DNA from: an uncultured Clostridia bacterium
GTDB taxonomy: Bacteria; Bacillota; Clostridia; Christensenellales; Borkfalkiaceae
DNA length: 64,000 bases
Assembly: GCA_944336975.1 (NCBI GenBank)
Contig: CALVLH010000002.1
Coordinates: 1 to 64,000, forward strand
Reading direction: 5' to 3'
Made by a program: the position numbers and the translations under genes. Below, piece after piece: positions 25,756 to 34,159 of the stretch. Position 1 is the first letter of the stretch. Each line of letters begins with the position of its first letter. The notes under the pieces are model-generated. The model did no database searches. It worked only from the letters and a program-made list of their open reading frames with translations, and was not told the DNA's origin.

Positions 25756-26030
25756 CTTCGGACACGGGTCCACTTGTCCCCTTTCCTTCCCGCCATGCCC
25801 GCCCCCGCTTCTCTTCAGACACGGGATGGCTTTTTTCATTTTCCCGCAGCCATGTCCCCGCTTTTTCGTCCTCGGACATGGTATCGCTTTTTCCCTTTCC
25901 CCATAGCCATGCCGCGTTTCTCCTTCATCGGGCGCTTCGTGCCCCGTTCCTCACGGTCATATCTGTCCCTCGCCTTCTTCGGACATGGTACGGCTTCCCC
26001 TCTTCCTGCGCGCCCCTCGCGGCGCTCTCG
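25756..26030. repeat. Degenerate 57-bp-period direct repeat in a convergent intergenic gap
   Basis: The block TCGGACAYGG recurs at 25761, 25818 and 25875 (57-nt steps) and again at 25982. GCCATG recurs at 25792, 25849 and 25906 with the same 57-nt period. The period equals 19 codons, but neither strand gives a convincing protein with an SD. The 380-nt gap otherwise holds only the two flanking terminators. It looks like a decayed minisatellite or gene remnant. Confidence 0.6.
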
Positions 26031-26046
26031 CCTTCCCTGAAAAGAA

Positions 26047-26073
26047 CCGCGCCCCCGCAAATGCGGGGCGCGG
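26047..26073 (-). terminator. Terminator of the small XRE operon (probably bidirectional)
   Basis: Stem CCGCGCCCCCGC/GCGGGGCGCGG with one bulged C and T-rich flanks on both sides (TTCTTTTC on the minus strand) lies 15 nt after the stop at 26087. Confidence 0.75.
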
Positions 26074-26086
26074 CATTCTTTTTCCG

Positions 26087-26308
26087 TCAAAGCGTGATTT
26101 TTACAAGATCGCCGTTCGACGACTGTATATCGACCAGCGAAAGTTTGCCGAACGTCTTTTTTGCCTTTTTGAGCTCGCGGCGCAACGTTTTCCACAATTC
26201 GTCGGGGACTTCCGAATGCCCGATCTGTTTCTTAAAAAACCAGAGCGCGAACCGCTGTCCCACGAAAAGGCGCAGGCGGAATTTGCCCGATTTGATAAAG
26301 ATCTTCAT
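26087..26308 (-). CDS. Small protein resembling the C-terminal domain of the adjacent XRE regulator
   Basis: 73 residues with no known family that I can name. It ends in VDIQSSNGDLVKITL, closely like the end of the upstream regulator (VEIQSSDGGTVEVWVE). It also shares the pattern of beta strands followed by RFAL / PFAL. It therefore looks like a stand-alone copy of that domain. The start overlaps the regulator stop as ATGA, so translation is coupled. It could heterodimerise with the regulator or bind the same ligand; this is inference. Confidence 0.65.
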   Translation of the reverse strand: MKIFIKSGKFRLRLFVGQRFALWFFKKQIGHSEVPDELWKTLRRELKKAKKTFGKLSLVDIQSSNGDLVKITL

Positions 26309-26793
26309 TCTACCCAGACCTCCACCGTGCCGCCGTCCGACGATTGAATTTCGACGAGTTTTCCGATCGCGCCCATGTGAACGAGGGAAACGATACGCTT
26401 AAAATCGATGTCTTTGAGCTTATCGGACGTGTTTCCGAACGCCGCCTCGGAAAGTGCGGGCGATTCGAGCACCGCCTCGACGAGCGCAAACGGAAGATTG
26501 ATGTTCACCTTGTCGCTGTTATCCTGAATGCGGATGCGAAGGAGCAGTTTGCTTACGTCCAAAGCCTTTACGTCCACCGCCCTGGTCTCCTCGCGGCTCA
26601 CGCCCAGCAGTTCGTCCGTCGTGACGGAGAACAGCTCCGCCAGGCGGGGCAGAAGGGAGATGTCGGGTGCGGTAAGGTCGTTCTCCCACTTGGAGACCGC
26701 CTGCGCGGTCACGCCGCACGCCTCGGCAAGCGCTTCCTGCGTCATTTCTTTGGATTTCCGATAGTATGCGATCCTTCTTCCCAATGTATTCAT
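26305..26793 (-). CDS. XRE-family transcriptional regulator
   Basis: 162 residues: a Cro/C1 HTH at the N-terminus (MTQEALAEACGVTAQAVSKWEND, then PDISLLPRLAELFSVTTDELLG) plus a C-terminal domain of about 85 residues with beta-rich ends (LLLRIRIQD ... VEIQSSDGGTVEVWVE). SD AAAGGAG precedes the ATG at 26793. A palindrome over the probable -10 (26884-26900) suggests autoregulation. It is co-expressed with the downstream small protein. Target genes are unknown. Confidence 0.87.
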   Translation of the reverse strand: MNTLGRRIAYYRKSKEMTQEALAEACGVTAQAVSKWENDLTAPDISLLPRLAELFSVTTDELLGVSREETRAVDVKALDVSKLLLRIRIQDNSDKVNINLPFALVEAVLESPALSEAAFGNTSDKLKDIDFKRIVSLVHMGAIGKLVEIQSSDGGTVEVWVE

Positions 26794-26883
26794 GTCTGTT
26801 TCTCCTTTCGTTGTTTGTGCCTTCATTTTACCGTCTTTTGCGCGATGATTCCAGCGACAGGAAGTTGAAATGCCCATATCATC

Positions 26884-26900
26884 GGTTGTATTTTATACAA
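26884..26900 (-). promoter_or_regulatory. Palindrome over the -10 of the small XRE operon
   Basis: GTTGTAT/ATACAAC with a 3-nt spacer embeds TATAAAAT on the minus strand about 90 nt upstream of the XRE start. An ATCGGTTG direct repeat adjoins it (26880s and 26902 onward). This layout suits a self-binding HTH repressor. The -35 is poor. Confidence 0.5.
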
Positions 26901-26926
26901 CTATCGGTTGAATATTGATTTTTTGG

Positions 26927-26954
26927 CGAAAAGCTCCCCTTTCGGAGAGCTTTT
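26927..26954 (-). terminator. Terminator of pheST
   Basis: A 12-bp stem (GAAAAGCTC core) with a GAAA loop on the minus-strand RNA ends in GAGCTTTTC. It starts 13 nt after the pheT stop. One position is a U.G wobble on the minus strand but a mismatch on the plus strand. Confidence 0.75.
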
Positions 26955-26966
26955 CGGATGACCGCC

Positions 26967-29366
26967 TCAGCGCAATTCCGCGCCGAGTTTTGCCTGCAAC
27001 GCGCCGACGATCTTATGGAAGAAGGTATCCGCCGCCTCGGGGGAGATCCCCTTTTCCGCTTTTTCTTCGGGCGAGAAGGTGAGGCGGAACGCCATGCTCT
27101 TTTTTCCCTCGCCGATCTGCGCGCTGCGGTACACGTCGAACAGCTCCGCGCTCCTGACCGCCTTGCACGCGCGGAGAATGGCCTCTTCCGCCTGCGCGCA
27201 CGTCACTTCTTCGTCCGCGACGAACGCAAGGTCGCGCTGTACGTCGGGGAACTTAGGAAGGTTATGATAGCGGATCTCCTTTGCAAATTTTTTCGAGATC
27301 GCGGCGTAGTCCAGCTCCGCGACGCACACCCGCTTTTCGAGCGCGAGTTCCTTCGCGACGGACGGATGCAGTTCGCCGAGAACGCCCACCGTCTTTTCCC
27401 CCATCTTCACCTCAGCGGTGATCCCGGGATGCAGCCAGTTCCGCTCGCCGCGCACGAATTTGACCATGAAGTCGAACGCGCGTTCCAACGCTTCCACCGC
27501 GCCTTTGAGATCGAAGAAATCCCCTTCGCCCCACAGCGCGATAACGAGATGCCTGCGCTCTTCGGGGAGTTGTTTCAAGGGAAGTTCCTCCGCGAGATAG
27601 ACGTTGGCGAGCTCAAAGAGTCTGCCCGATTCGTTGCCGCGGCGCACGTTGCGCACCACGTTGCCGAGCATGGAAGGCACGAGCGTCGTGCGCATGACGG
27701 ACAGATCTTCCCCGATGGGGTTGAGGATGCGGATCGCCCTACGTTCGGGCGCGTCCTCGGGGAGGCGCAGAAGGTCGAAATCCTTGGGCGAGCCGAAGGA
27801 GTAGTTGACCGCCTCCATATACCCTTCCTCTTTGAGCGTCTCTTTGCATTTGAGTTCCTGCTTCTGCGCCGTCGTCAGCCCGCCGTGGGTGACCGTCGCC
27901 CTTTGCAGGAAGGTAGGTCTGATATGATCGTATCCGTACATACGGATGATCTCCTCCGCGAGATCGGGATACCCGTCCACATCCTCGCGGTACGGAGGCA
28001 CGGTCGCCGTCAGCGCGCCGTCTTTTGCTTCCACGCCGAAATTGAGGCGGCGCAGGATGGCGCACGCTTCTTCTTCGGGCACTTCGACGCCGAGCAGGGC
28101 GTCGATCTTTGCGAAGGTCGTCTCGATCTTTTTGGGCGCGAGATCGGCGGCGTTGCAGTCGGCGCGGTAATCGGTGACCGCGCCGCAGCCGAGCTGTTGC
28201 ACCAGATGGAGCGCGCGGTCCATGGCGATCTCGGACGTATAGGCGTCCACGCCCTTTTCAAAGCGGGAGGAGGAATCGCTGCGCTGCCCGAGCGCGCGGG
28301 AGGTCTTTCTCACGCTGTCGCGTGCGAACTTCGCCGCCTCGAAGAACACCGCTCGGGTATCGGGCTTGATCTCGCTGTTCAGCCCGCCCATGATGCCCGC
28401 AAGGGCGACGCCCTTTTCGCCATCGCAGATAAGCAAGTTGTCGTGCGTGAGCGTGAATTGCTTTTCGTCCAGCGTGACGATCTTCTCGCCGTCCTTCGCG
28501 CGGCGGACGACGATCTTCCCGCCCGCGAGATAGTTCTTGTCGAACGCGTGCATGGGCTGTCCCATTTCCAGCAGGACGAAATTGGTGATGTCCACGATGT
28601 CGGAGATGGAGCGGATGCCGCACAGCGCGAGACGGCGGCGCATCCACGCGGGAGACATGCCGATCTTCACGTCGGCGACGTAATGCCCGAGATAGCGGGG
28701 GCAGAGCGCGGGCTCTTCCACCGTGACGGGGATCTTCACGTCGGTGTGCGCCGTTTTATAGTCGGTCGCGGGTGCCTTGATCGGCTTTCTGAGCACCGCC
28801 GCCACTTCCCGCGCCATGCCGTAAACGCTCTGGCAGTCGGGACGGTTGGCGGTCACCGCGATGTCGAAGAGATAATCGTCCAGCCCCACGACGCCGCGGA
28901 TGTCCTCGCCCACGGGTTCGGACCCGTCCAGGATGAGGATGCCGTTCACTTCGGCGCCCGGATAGAAATCGTCGTTGATGCCCAGCTCTTCGCCCGAGCA
29001 CATCATGCCTTCCGAATCCTCGCCGCGCAGTTTGCCCTTCTTGATCTTCTGGATGCCCCCTTCGTGCAGGACGGTCGCCCCGTCCAGCGCGCAGGGCACT
29101 TTCGCCCCCGCGAACACGTTGGTCGCCGCCGTGCAGATCTGTTTCACGCCGTATTTGCCGCAGTCCACCGTGCAGACGGTGAGCTTATCCGCGTTGGGGT
29201 GCTTTTTCGTCTCCGTGATGAGTCCCACCACGACGCCCGTGACGTCCTTGCCGAGATAGGTCAGCTCCTCCACTTCGAAGCCGCAGGAAAAGAGCTTTTC
29301 CTGCAATTCCTCCGCGGAAACGTCGATGTCCACATAATCTTTCAGCCAACTCAAAGGTACTAACAT
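26967..29366 (-). CDS. pheT: Phenylalanyl-tRNA synthetase beta subunit
   Basis: 799 residues, standard bacterial length. Domains in order: an N-terminal tRNA-binding OB-fold (about 39-150, CTVDCGKYGVKQICTAATNVFAGAKVPCA), the B3/B4 editing region (RYLGHYVADVKIGMSPAWMRRRL), B5 (PEEEACAILRRLNFG) and a C-terminal ferredoxin-fold anticodon-binding domain (FPDVQRDLAFV ... YRSAQIGEGKKSMAFRLTF). It forms the (alpha-beta)2 enzyme with PheS, 12 nt upstream, and charges tRNA-Phe. Expression is governed by the T-box upstream of pheS. Confidence 0.97.
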   Translation of the reverse strand: MLVPLSWLKDYVDIDVSAEELQEKLFSCGFEVEELTYLGKDVTGVVVGLITETKKHPNADKLTVCTVDCGKYGVKQICTAATNVFAGAKVPCALDGATVLHEGGIQKIKKGKLRGEDSEGMMCSGEELGINDDFYPGAEVNGILILDGSEPVGEDIRGVVGLDDYLFDIAVTANRPDCQSVYGMAREVAAVLRKPIKAPATDYKTAHTDVKIPVTVEEPALCPRYLGHYVADVKIGMSPAWMRRRLALCGIRSISDIVDITNFVLLEMGQPMHAFDKNYLAGGKIVVRRAKDGEKIVTLDEKQFTLTHDNLLICDGEKGVALAGIMGGLNSEIKPDTRAVFFEAAKFARDSVRKTSRALGQRSDSSSRFEKGVDAYTSEIAMDRALHLVQQLGCGAVTDYRADCNAADLAPKKIETTFAKIDALLGVEVPEEEACAILRRLNFGVEAKDGALTATVPPYREDVDGYPDLAEEIIRMYGYDHIRPTFLQRATVTHGGLTTAQKQELKCKETLKEEGYMEAVNYSFGSPKDFDLLRLPEDAPERRAIRILNPIGEDLSVMRTTLVPSMLGNVVRNVRRGNESGRLFELANVYLAEELPLKQLPEERRHLVIALWGEGDFFDLKGAVEALERAFDFMVKFVRGERNWLHPGITAEVKMGEKTVGVLGELHPSVAKELALEKRVCVAELDYAAISKKFAKEIRYHNLPKFPDVQRDLAFVADEEVTCAQAEEAILRACKAVRSAELFDVYRSAQIGEGKKSMAFRLTFSPEEKAEKGISPEAADTFFHKIVGALQAKLGAELR

Positions 29367-29378
29367 ATCCCTGCCTCC

Positions 29379-30401
29379 TCAATCCTTGAACTGTTCCAGA
29401 AAACGCACGTCGTTTTCCGTAAGCAGTTTGATGTTATTGATGCCGTATTTGAGCATCGCGATGCGCTCGATCCCCATGCCGAACGCGAAGCCCGTGTACC
29501 TGTCGGGATCGATGCCGCAGTTTTCCAGCACGCGGCGGTTGACCATGCCCGCGCCCAGCACTTCGATCCAGCCCGTGCCCTTGCACAGGGGGCACCCCTT
29601 GCCGCCGCACGCCGCGCAGGAGACGTCCACCTCGACGGAAGGCTCCGTGAACGGGAAATAGGACGGACGAAGGCGCGTCTTGCTCGTTTCCGAGAACATC
29701 GTCCGCGCAAATTCGTCCAGCATCCCCTGCAGGTCGCACAGCGTGATGTGCTCGTCCACGACCAGCCCTTCCATCTGATGGAACATGGGCGAATGCGTCG
29801 CGTCGTCGTCCGAACGGAACACCCTGCCCGGGGAGAGCATCTTGATGGGCGGCTGTTTTTTCTCCATCAGGCGGATCTGTCCCGCGCTCGTCTGCGTGCG
29901 GAGCAGGAATTCGTCCGTCAGATAGAAGGTGTCCTGCATATCGCGCGCGGGATGATCGGCGGGCGTGTTGAGCGCGGTGAAATTATAGTAATCGCTCTCG
30001 ATCTCGGGACCTTCGTAGATCTCGAATCCCATGCCCATAAAGATGTCGATGAGACGGTTTCTGACCCGCGTGACGGGGTGAAGGGTGCCGTGCCTGCCCT
30101 TTCTGCCCGGCATGGTGACGTCCACGCGCTCGCTCGCGAGCTTTTGTTCCAGCTCCTTCGCGCGCACCTTCTCTTCCTGCGCCTCAAACGCCGCTTCCAG
30201 CTCCACGCGCAGATCGTTCACCTGCTTGCCGAAGGCGGGGCGCTCTTCCGCGGGCACCTGTTTCATCCCCTTCAACAGCGCGGTGACTTCCCCCGCGCGG
30301 CCGAGGTATTTCATCTTCACCTCGTAGAGCGCGCGGCTGTCCGCCGCCGCTTCGCTTTCCGCGATCGCCCTCTTTCTGATCTCTTCCGAATTCAACTGCA
30401 T
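29379..30401 (-). CDS. pheS: Phenylalanyl-tRNA synthetase alpha subunit
   Basis: 340 residues with the catalytic class-II aaRS core: motif 2 (RPFR-type region [22 protein letters not shown]) and motif 3 ([18 protein letters not shown]). An N-terminal coiled-coil-like arm (about 1-95) binds tRNA. A CxxC...CxxC-type insertion ([18 protein letters not shown]) is visible. SD GGAG is 5 nt before the ATG. It is the first gene after the T-box terminator. Confidence 0.97.
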   Translation of the reverse strand: MQLNSEEIRKRAIAESEAAADSRALYEVKMKYLGRAGEVTALLKGMKQVPAEERPAFGKQVNDLRVELEAAFEAQEEKVRAKELEQKLASERVDVTMPGRKGRHGTLHPVTRVRNRLIDIFMGMGFEIYEGPEIESDYYNFTALNTPADHPARDMQDTFYLTDEFLLRTQTSAGQIRLMEKKQPPIKMLSPGRVFRSDDDATHSPMFHQMEGLVVDEHITLCDLQGMLDEFARTMFSETSKTRLRPSYFPFTEPSVEVDVSCAACGGKGCPLCKGTGWIEVLGAGMVNRRVLENCGIDPDRYTGFAFGMGIERIAMLKYGINNIKLLTENDVRFLEQFKD

Positions 30402-30431
30402 GATTTCTCCTTTTCCGCTCGCGCGGACGAT

Positions 30432-30675
30432 AAAAAAACGCCCCGTGCGCCAAATAGCGCATAGGGCGAAAATTCCGCTGTACCACCTATCTTCGTGCGC
30501 GATACGCGCACCTCGTTGCCCCTTAACGCGGGAGGTCGGCTCCGCTTACTTTCGTTTCTGCGGAGCGGCTCGCGAGGGAATACCGCGCCTTCCGTATGAA
30601 AGACCTTTCAGCCGTGTGCGGATCTTTCTCTCTGGAAACGGACGTGTGGCGCGTCTGTCTCGGTCATTGCCGTTA
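30432..30675 (-). ncRNA. T-box leader (tRNA-Phe sensing) of pheST
   Basis: The minus-strand leader carries the T-box core AGGTGGTACAGCGG (around 30475-30490; canonical GGTGGNACCGCG with small changes). It is followed by a terminator CGCCCTATGCGC/GCGCACGGGGCG plus seven T (30432-30468). Upstream, GCGCC/GGCGC and CCGT/ACGG enclose a specifier loop in which UUC (complement at 30598-30600) fits a Phe codon. Uncharged tRNA-Phe should stabilise the antiterminator and turn on pheST. Core and terminator are clear; the specifier position is my inference. Confidence 0.87.
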
Positions 30676-30680
30676 TCCCC

Positions 30681-30709
30681 ATTATAGGCGCTTTTTTTTC
30701 GCTTGTCAA
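30681..30709 (-). promoter_or_regulatory. pheST promoter
   Basis: TTGACA (30704-30709), a 17-nt spacer and TATAAT (30681-30686): a full consensus sigma-A promoter immediately before the T-box. Confidence 0.93.
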
Positions 30710-30864
30710 CCGTTTTTACCGCCTTTTCGCGCCCCGTCCTCCCGAACGGGCGGATAAAAGCGCGGCGGACGGACAAAAACGCCGCACGCCGCAGAAAGTC
30801 CGAGCGCATAAAACGGGGATTCGCTCCGTCCGCGTATAAAATCAACCGCGCAGATAAAAAACGC
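30710..30864. other. Intergenic stretch with no recognised feature
   Basis: Between the pheST promoter and the mreB-like terminator I see no credible gene or RNA structure. Confidence 0.5.
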
Positions 30865-30885
30865 CGCCGCGCTTTCGGCGCGGCG
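30865..30885 (-). terminator. Terminator of the mreB-like gene
   Basis: CGCCGCGC/GCGCGGCG stem; on the minus strand GGCG and a run of T (complement 30855-30861) follow. It starts 18 nt after the stop. Confidence 0.8.
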
Positions 30886-30902
30886 ACAAACGAACTTCTT
30901 CT

Positions 30903-31895
30903 TCAATCCATGCGGATACAGCGGAGCAACGCGGGATTTCCGATCGCCCTGCCGCCGCCGAGGACCACCGCCATCTGCGGCTCTTCGGCGAGATGTACTT
31001 CCATCTGCAATTTTTCGGAAATATAATCGGCAATGCCCGCCATCTTGCAGACGCCGCCCGAGAGATAGACGCCGTTTTTGCACATCGCGGCGGAGACCTC
31101 CGCGGGGAGCTTTTTCAGGATCAGCTCCGCATATTCGATGATCTTGTCCACATAGACCTTGACGGGAAAGGCGATGTCGGGGGACGCGACCGCGACCGAA
31201 CGCGGCTTGCCCGTCGTGATGTCACGCCCGTTCACGATCGTGCTCTGGTTGTCGTACTCGACAAAACTCCCGATCGTGTTTTTCAGCTTCTCGCTCGTCA
31301 GCGAGCCGATCTTTAAGTTGAACTGATCGGCAATATGGTCGATAATGTGGATGTCCATGTTGTTTCCGCCCACGTTCATGGAAATGCCCGCGATGATGCC
31401 GTCGAGCGAGAACGCCGCGACAGAAGTCACGCCCGCGCCGATGTCCATGGCGAACACGGGGTTGGATTCGGACAGGGGAACGTCCTGGCCGAGCGCCGTG
31501 AGGAACGGCACTTCCGCGAACGTCACGCGGGAAATGCCCGCCGAATTGGCGACGCGGTAATACTTTTCCCGCGATTCGGGACGGAACCCGCAGGGCACGC
31601 AGAAGAGCGCCTCAATCCTGCCGAACGCGCTCTTGTCGCGCACTTTCTGCAAAAAGTATTCGAGCAGGGCGCTCGCGAGCGGCTCGGAAGCGATCTCCCC
31701 TTCATAGACGGGAAAGCGCACGACCGTCTGCTCCGCCGTCTTACCCAACAGGCGCTTCGCCTCGTTGCCGAAGGCGCGGATCTCCCCGTTTTCCTTCTGA
31801 ACGGCGACGCACGTCGCTTCCGCGAGCACGATGCCGCTCCCGATCTTATAGATTTTGGTCACCGACGTGCCGAAATCGATGGCAAGTTTTAACAT
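30903..31895 (-). CDS. MreB/Mbl-family actin-like protein
   Basis: 330 residues with the actin-fold phosphate loops: AIDFGTSVTKIYKIG at the N-terminus, MDIGAGVTSVAAFSLDGI in the middle, the LTSEKLKNTIG region and GVYLSGGVCKMAGIADYI near the C-terminus. MreB proteins polymerise under the membrane and guide cell-wall synthesis. Sequence motifs are looser than in canonical MreB, mreC and mreD are not adjacent, and the gene sits behind maf. A paralogous filament or Mbl-like role is possible. SD AGGAAAG precedes the ATG, which overlaps the maf 3' end by 7 nt. Confidence 0.85.
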   Translation of the reverse strand: MLKLAIDFGTSVTKIYKIGSGIVLAEATCVAVQKENGEIRAFGNEAKRLLGKTAEQTVVRFPVYEGEIASEPLASALLEYFLQKVRDKSAFGRIEALFCVPCGFRPESREKYYRVANSAGISRVTFAEVPFLTALGQDVPLSESNPVFAMDIGAGVTSVAAFSLDGIIAGISMNVGGNNMDIHIIDHIADQFNLKIGSLTSEKLKNTIGSFVEYDNQSTIVNGRDITTGKPRSVAVASPDIAFPVKVYVDKIIEYAELILKKLPAEVSAAMCKNGVYLSGGVCKMAGIADYISEKLQMEVHLAEEPQMAVVLGGGRAIGNPALLRCIRMD

Positions 31896-32446
31896 ATCTT
31901 TCCTTCCTTTAACAGCGCGCGGACCGCCTCGACGGGCAATCCGACGATATTTTCGTAACTTCCCTCATAGCGCTCGACGAGCGGATACCCGTCCTGGATG
32001 CCGTAACTGCCCGCTTTGTCCATGGGCAGTCCGCTCGCGACGTATCGCTCGATGAGCTGTTCGGAGAGCGGGAAAAAGCGGACGCGGCTCTCGACGGCGA
32101 CGGTGCGGCGGAAGCCTTCCGCAAGAAGGCTCACGCCCGTGAATACGCTGTGTTCCCGCCCCGACAGGGCGCGAAGCGTGCGCTTTGCGTCCTCCGCGGA
32201 ACGCGGCTTTCCCAGCACGGCGCCGTCCAGCGCGACCACCGTATCCGCGCCAAGCACGGCGCAGTCGGGACAGCGGGAAAATACCTCCGCCGCCTTCCCC
32301 TCCGCCAGCCGCAATACCGCCTCGCGGGCGGGAAGTCCTTCCGCGTGCTCTTCGTAGCGCGACGGGATGACTTCGAACGGGACGTTCAGTTGTCCGAGCA
32401 GTTCCCTCCTTCGCGGAGATGCGCTCGCGAGAATGAGTTTTTTCAT
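31889..32446 (-). CDS. maf: Maf-family nucleoside triphosphate pyrophosphatase
   Basis: 185 residues with the Maf signature LILASASPRRRELLGQL and the catalytic LGADTVVALDGAVLGKPRSAEDA. The C-terminal GSYGIQDGYPLVERYEGSYENIVGLP is also typical. The enzyme hydrolyses non-canonical or modified NTPs (dTTP/UTP or m5UTP-type) and is linked to septum-related functions. The start codon must be here because ASASPRR is essential, yet no SD is present: the ATG lies within the T tract of the terminator-like hairpin after ppx. Expression may depend on read-through. Confidence 0.93.
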   Translation of the reverse strand: MKKLILASASPRRRELLGQLNVPFEVIPSRYEEHAEGLPAREAVLRLAEGKAAEVFSRCPDCAVLGADTVVALDGAVLGKPRSAEDAKRTLRALSGREHSVFTGVSLLAEGFRRTVAVESRVRFFPLSEQLIERYVASGLPMDKAGSYGIQDGYPLVERYEGSYENIVGLPVEAVRALLKEGKIC

Positions 32447-32454
32447 AAAAAGAA

Positions 32455-32479
32455 GCCCGCTTTGCGGCGCAAAACGGGC
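32455..32479 (-). terminator. Terminator-like hairpin between ppx and maf
   Basis: On minus-strand RNA GCCCGUUUUGC pairs with GCAAAGCGGGC (one G.U) followed by TTCTTTTT. It sits 7 nt after the ppx stop and its T tract runs into the maf ATG. The plus strand has a C-A mismatch, so it suits the minus strand. Confidence 0.75.
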
Positions 32480-32485
32480 GCATTC

Positions 32486-34000
32486 TTACAGGATTTCCAG
32501 GTTTTTGCGGAAGGAGCGCTTAAATTCTCCGTTCGCCGCCATGGCGTTGCGGATCTCCAGCGTCGCTTCGCCCGTGACCTCCGTCTTCATGATGACCGAA
32601 TCGCCCAGCACGTCGCAGTTGATGCCCGCGATCACGCCCGCGCGGCTGCGATCCAGGCTCTCGGCGATGCGAAGCAGCACGCCTAGCTTTTTGACGACGT
32701 CCAGATCCTCTTCCGTGACGATGTCGCGGAATTTCGCCCAATCCGCCGCGTTGATGTCCTCTTTTCTGTGACAGCCCGCCACGAACGCCGCCAGCACGAT
32801 CTCGCGGTGCGTCGCGCCGTAGATCGCGGAATTGAGGATCATGTACCAGCTGTGCTTCTGATGATTGTAATACTTCACGCGCATCCCGCAATCGTGCAGG
32901 CTCGCCGCAATCTTGAGCACTTTGAGATACTGACGGGGGAATTTGTGCAACACGCGAAGCTGTTTGAACAGCTGGATGGACAGATGCACGACGTGTTCGA
33001 CGTGCTTCTCGTCGCATTCGTAATATTTCACGAGAGTGGTGAGCGAATAGCTCAGCACGTCGGAAATGGGGCGTTCCACCGTCATGGGCAGCGCCTGATT
33101 GAACATGATGCCCTCGCGCAATCCCGAGCCGCCCACCACGAAGCTCTCCATGTGAACGTAATCGACGAAGGACTTGACGATCGCCATCGCCGCGGGCATG
33201 ATGTCCGCGCGTTCGGGCGAAAGTCCGCGGATGCGCTTCCTCTTCTCCACGTCGAGCACACGCACCATCTCGTAAATGCTGTTGAAATCCTCCACCGCAA
33301 ACGTATAGTTATGCACCGTATCCAGAGGATACTTGCGCACCATCTTGTTGATCTTGTAGAGGTTGCGGAAGGAGCCGCCCACGCCGATCATCTGCACGTC
33401 GGGCTCGATCTCCGTCAGCCAGTCGATCTTCTTGAACTGCTCGGTGAAGAACTCTTCGATCTTCGCCGTCTGCTCCTTGGGCGAAACGCCGTCGTCCGCG
33501 AACAGGTCGGTCAGCGTGACCGCGCCGAAGGCGAGCGTCGCATAATGCAGGATGTTCCTGCGGTTGTAATAAATGATCTTGGTGCTGCCGCCGCCGATCT
33601 CGAGGATGAGCCCTTTGGGGATGTCCATCGAGTTGATGACGCCGCGATATACGAGCGTGGCTTCCTCTTCTTCCGAAAGCACGTTGACCTTGATGCCGCA
33701 CGTCGCCTGGATCTCATCCAGAAACGAACGCTGATTTTTGGCGCGGCGAACAGCCGCCGTCGCGACCGCGATCACGCGGGAAACCCCGCTCGCGTCGCAA
33801 AGACGACGAAACATCTTTAACGTCTTGATGGTCTCCGCCACCCTCTGCGGCTTCAAAAAGCCGTCCCTGTCCATATCCTGCCCGAGACGGACGCTCTCTT
33901 TCAGCTCGTCCTCTACCATAAAATACCCATCGCCGAACAGTTTGACGATGACGAGGCGCGCGGAATTAGAACCCAGATCGATGATGCCGATTTTTTCCAT
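32486..34000 (-). CDS. Ppx/GppA family exopolyphosphatase / pppGpp phosphohydrolase
   Basis: 504 residues. The N-terminal ASKHA domain starts with IGIIDLGSNSARLVIVKLF and has AVATAAVRRAKNQRSFLDEI, SEEEEATLVYRGV and LILEIGGGSTKIIYYN. The C-terminal HD-like helical domain includes AASLHDCGMRVKYYNHQKHSWYMILNS and GATHREIVLAAFVAG. These enzymes cleave polyphosphate and/or pppGpp. The length with the HD domain is like the long Ppx class. SD AAGGAACGGG precedes the ATG, and a promoter lies at 34092-34120. Confidence 0.93.
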   Translation of the reverse strand: MEKIGIIDLGSNSARLVIVKLFGDGYFMVEDELKESVRLGQDMDRDGFLKPQRVAETIKTLKMFRRLCDASGVSRVIAVATAAVRRAKNQRSFLDEIQATCGIKVNVLSEEEEATLVYRGVINSMDIPKGLILEIGGGSTKIIYYNRRNILHYATLAFGAVTLTDLFADDGVSPKEQTAKIEEFFTEQFKKIDWLTEIEPDVQMIGVGGSFRNLYKINKMVRKYPLDTVHNYTFAVEDFNSIYEMVRVLDVEKRKRIRGLSPERADIMPAAMAIVKSFVDYVHMESFVVGGSGLREGIMFNQALPMTVERPISDVLSYSLTTLVKYYECDEKHVEHVVHLSIQLFKQLRVLHKFPRQYLKVLKIAASLHDCGMRVKYYNHQKHSWYMILNSAIYGATHREIVLAAFVAGCHRKEDINAADWAKFRDIVTEEDLDVVKKLGVLLRIAESLDRSRAGVIAGINCDVLGDSVIMKTEVTGEATLEIRNAMAANGEFKRSFRKNLEIL

Positions 34001-34091
34001 TTACCCGTTCCTTCGACGCGTTTTTTCTCATTTGACCTGCTCTGTGAAAACTACCCTGCGTCTTTCTTTTCTCAAATATCTGTGCCGTTTT

Positions 34092-34120
34092 AGTTTAACA
34101 TACGATTGCGTTTTTGTCCA
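34092..34120 (-). promoter_or_regulatory. Probable ppx promoter
   Basis: TGGACA (34115-34120), a 17-nt spacer and TAAACT (34092-34097) on the minus strand, about 90 nt before the ppx start. Confidence 0.5.
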
Positions 34121-34159
34121 TACCTTTTTCAAAAAAAACCGCGCATTTTTGAAAATTTT

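Noticed and set aside
25654..26195. Protein-coding genes over the 57-bp repeats on either strand
   Set aside because: Frames read over the flanking terminators, lack SD sites and have low-complexity R/P/F or K/R/E composition.
26958..29363. 801-residue open frame antisense to pheT
   Set aside because: Mirror frame of a conserved synthetase gene; composition is H/R/D-rich and unlike a real protein.
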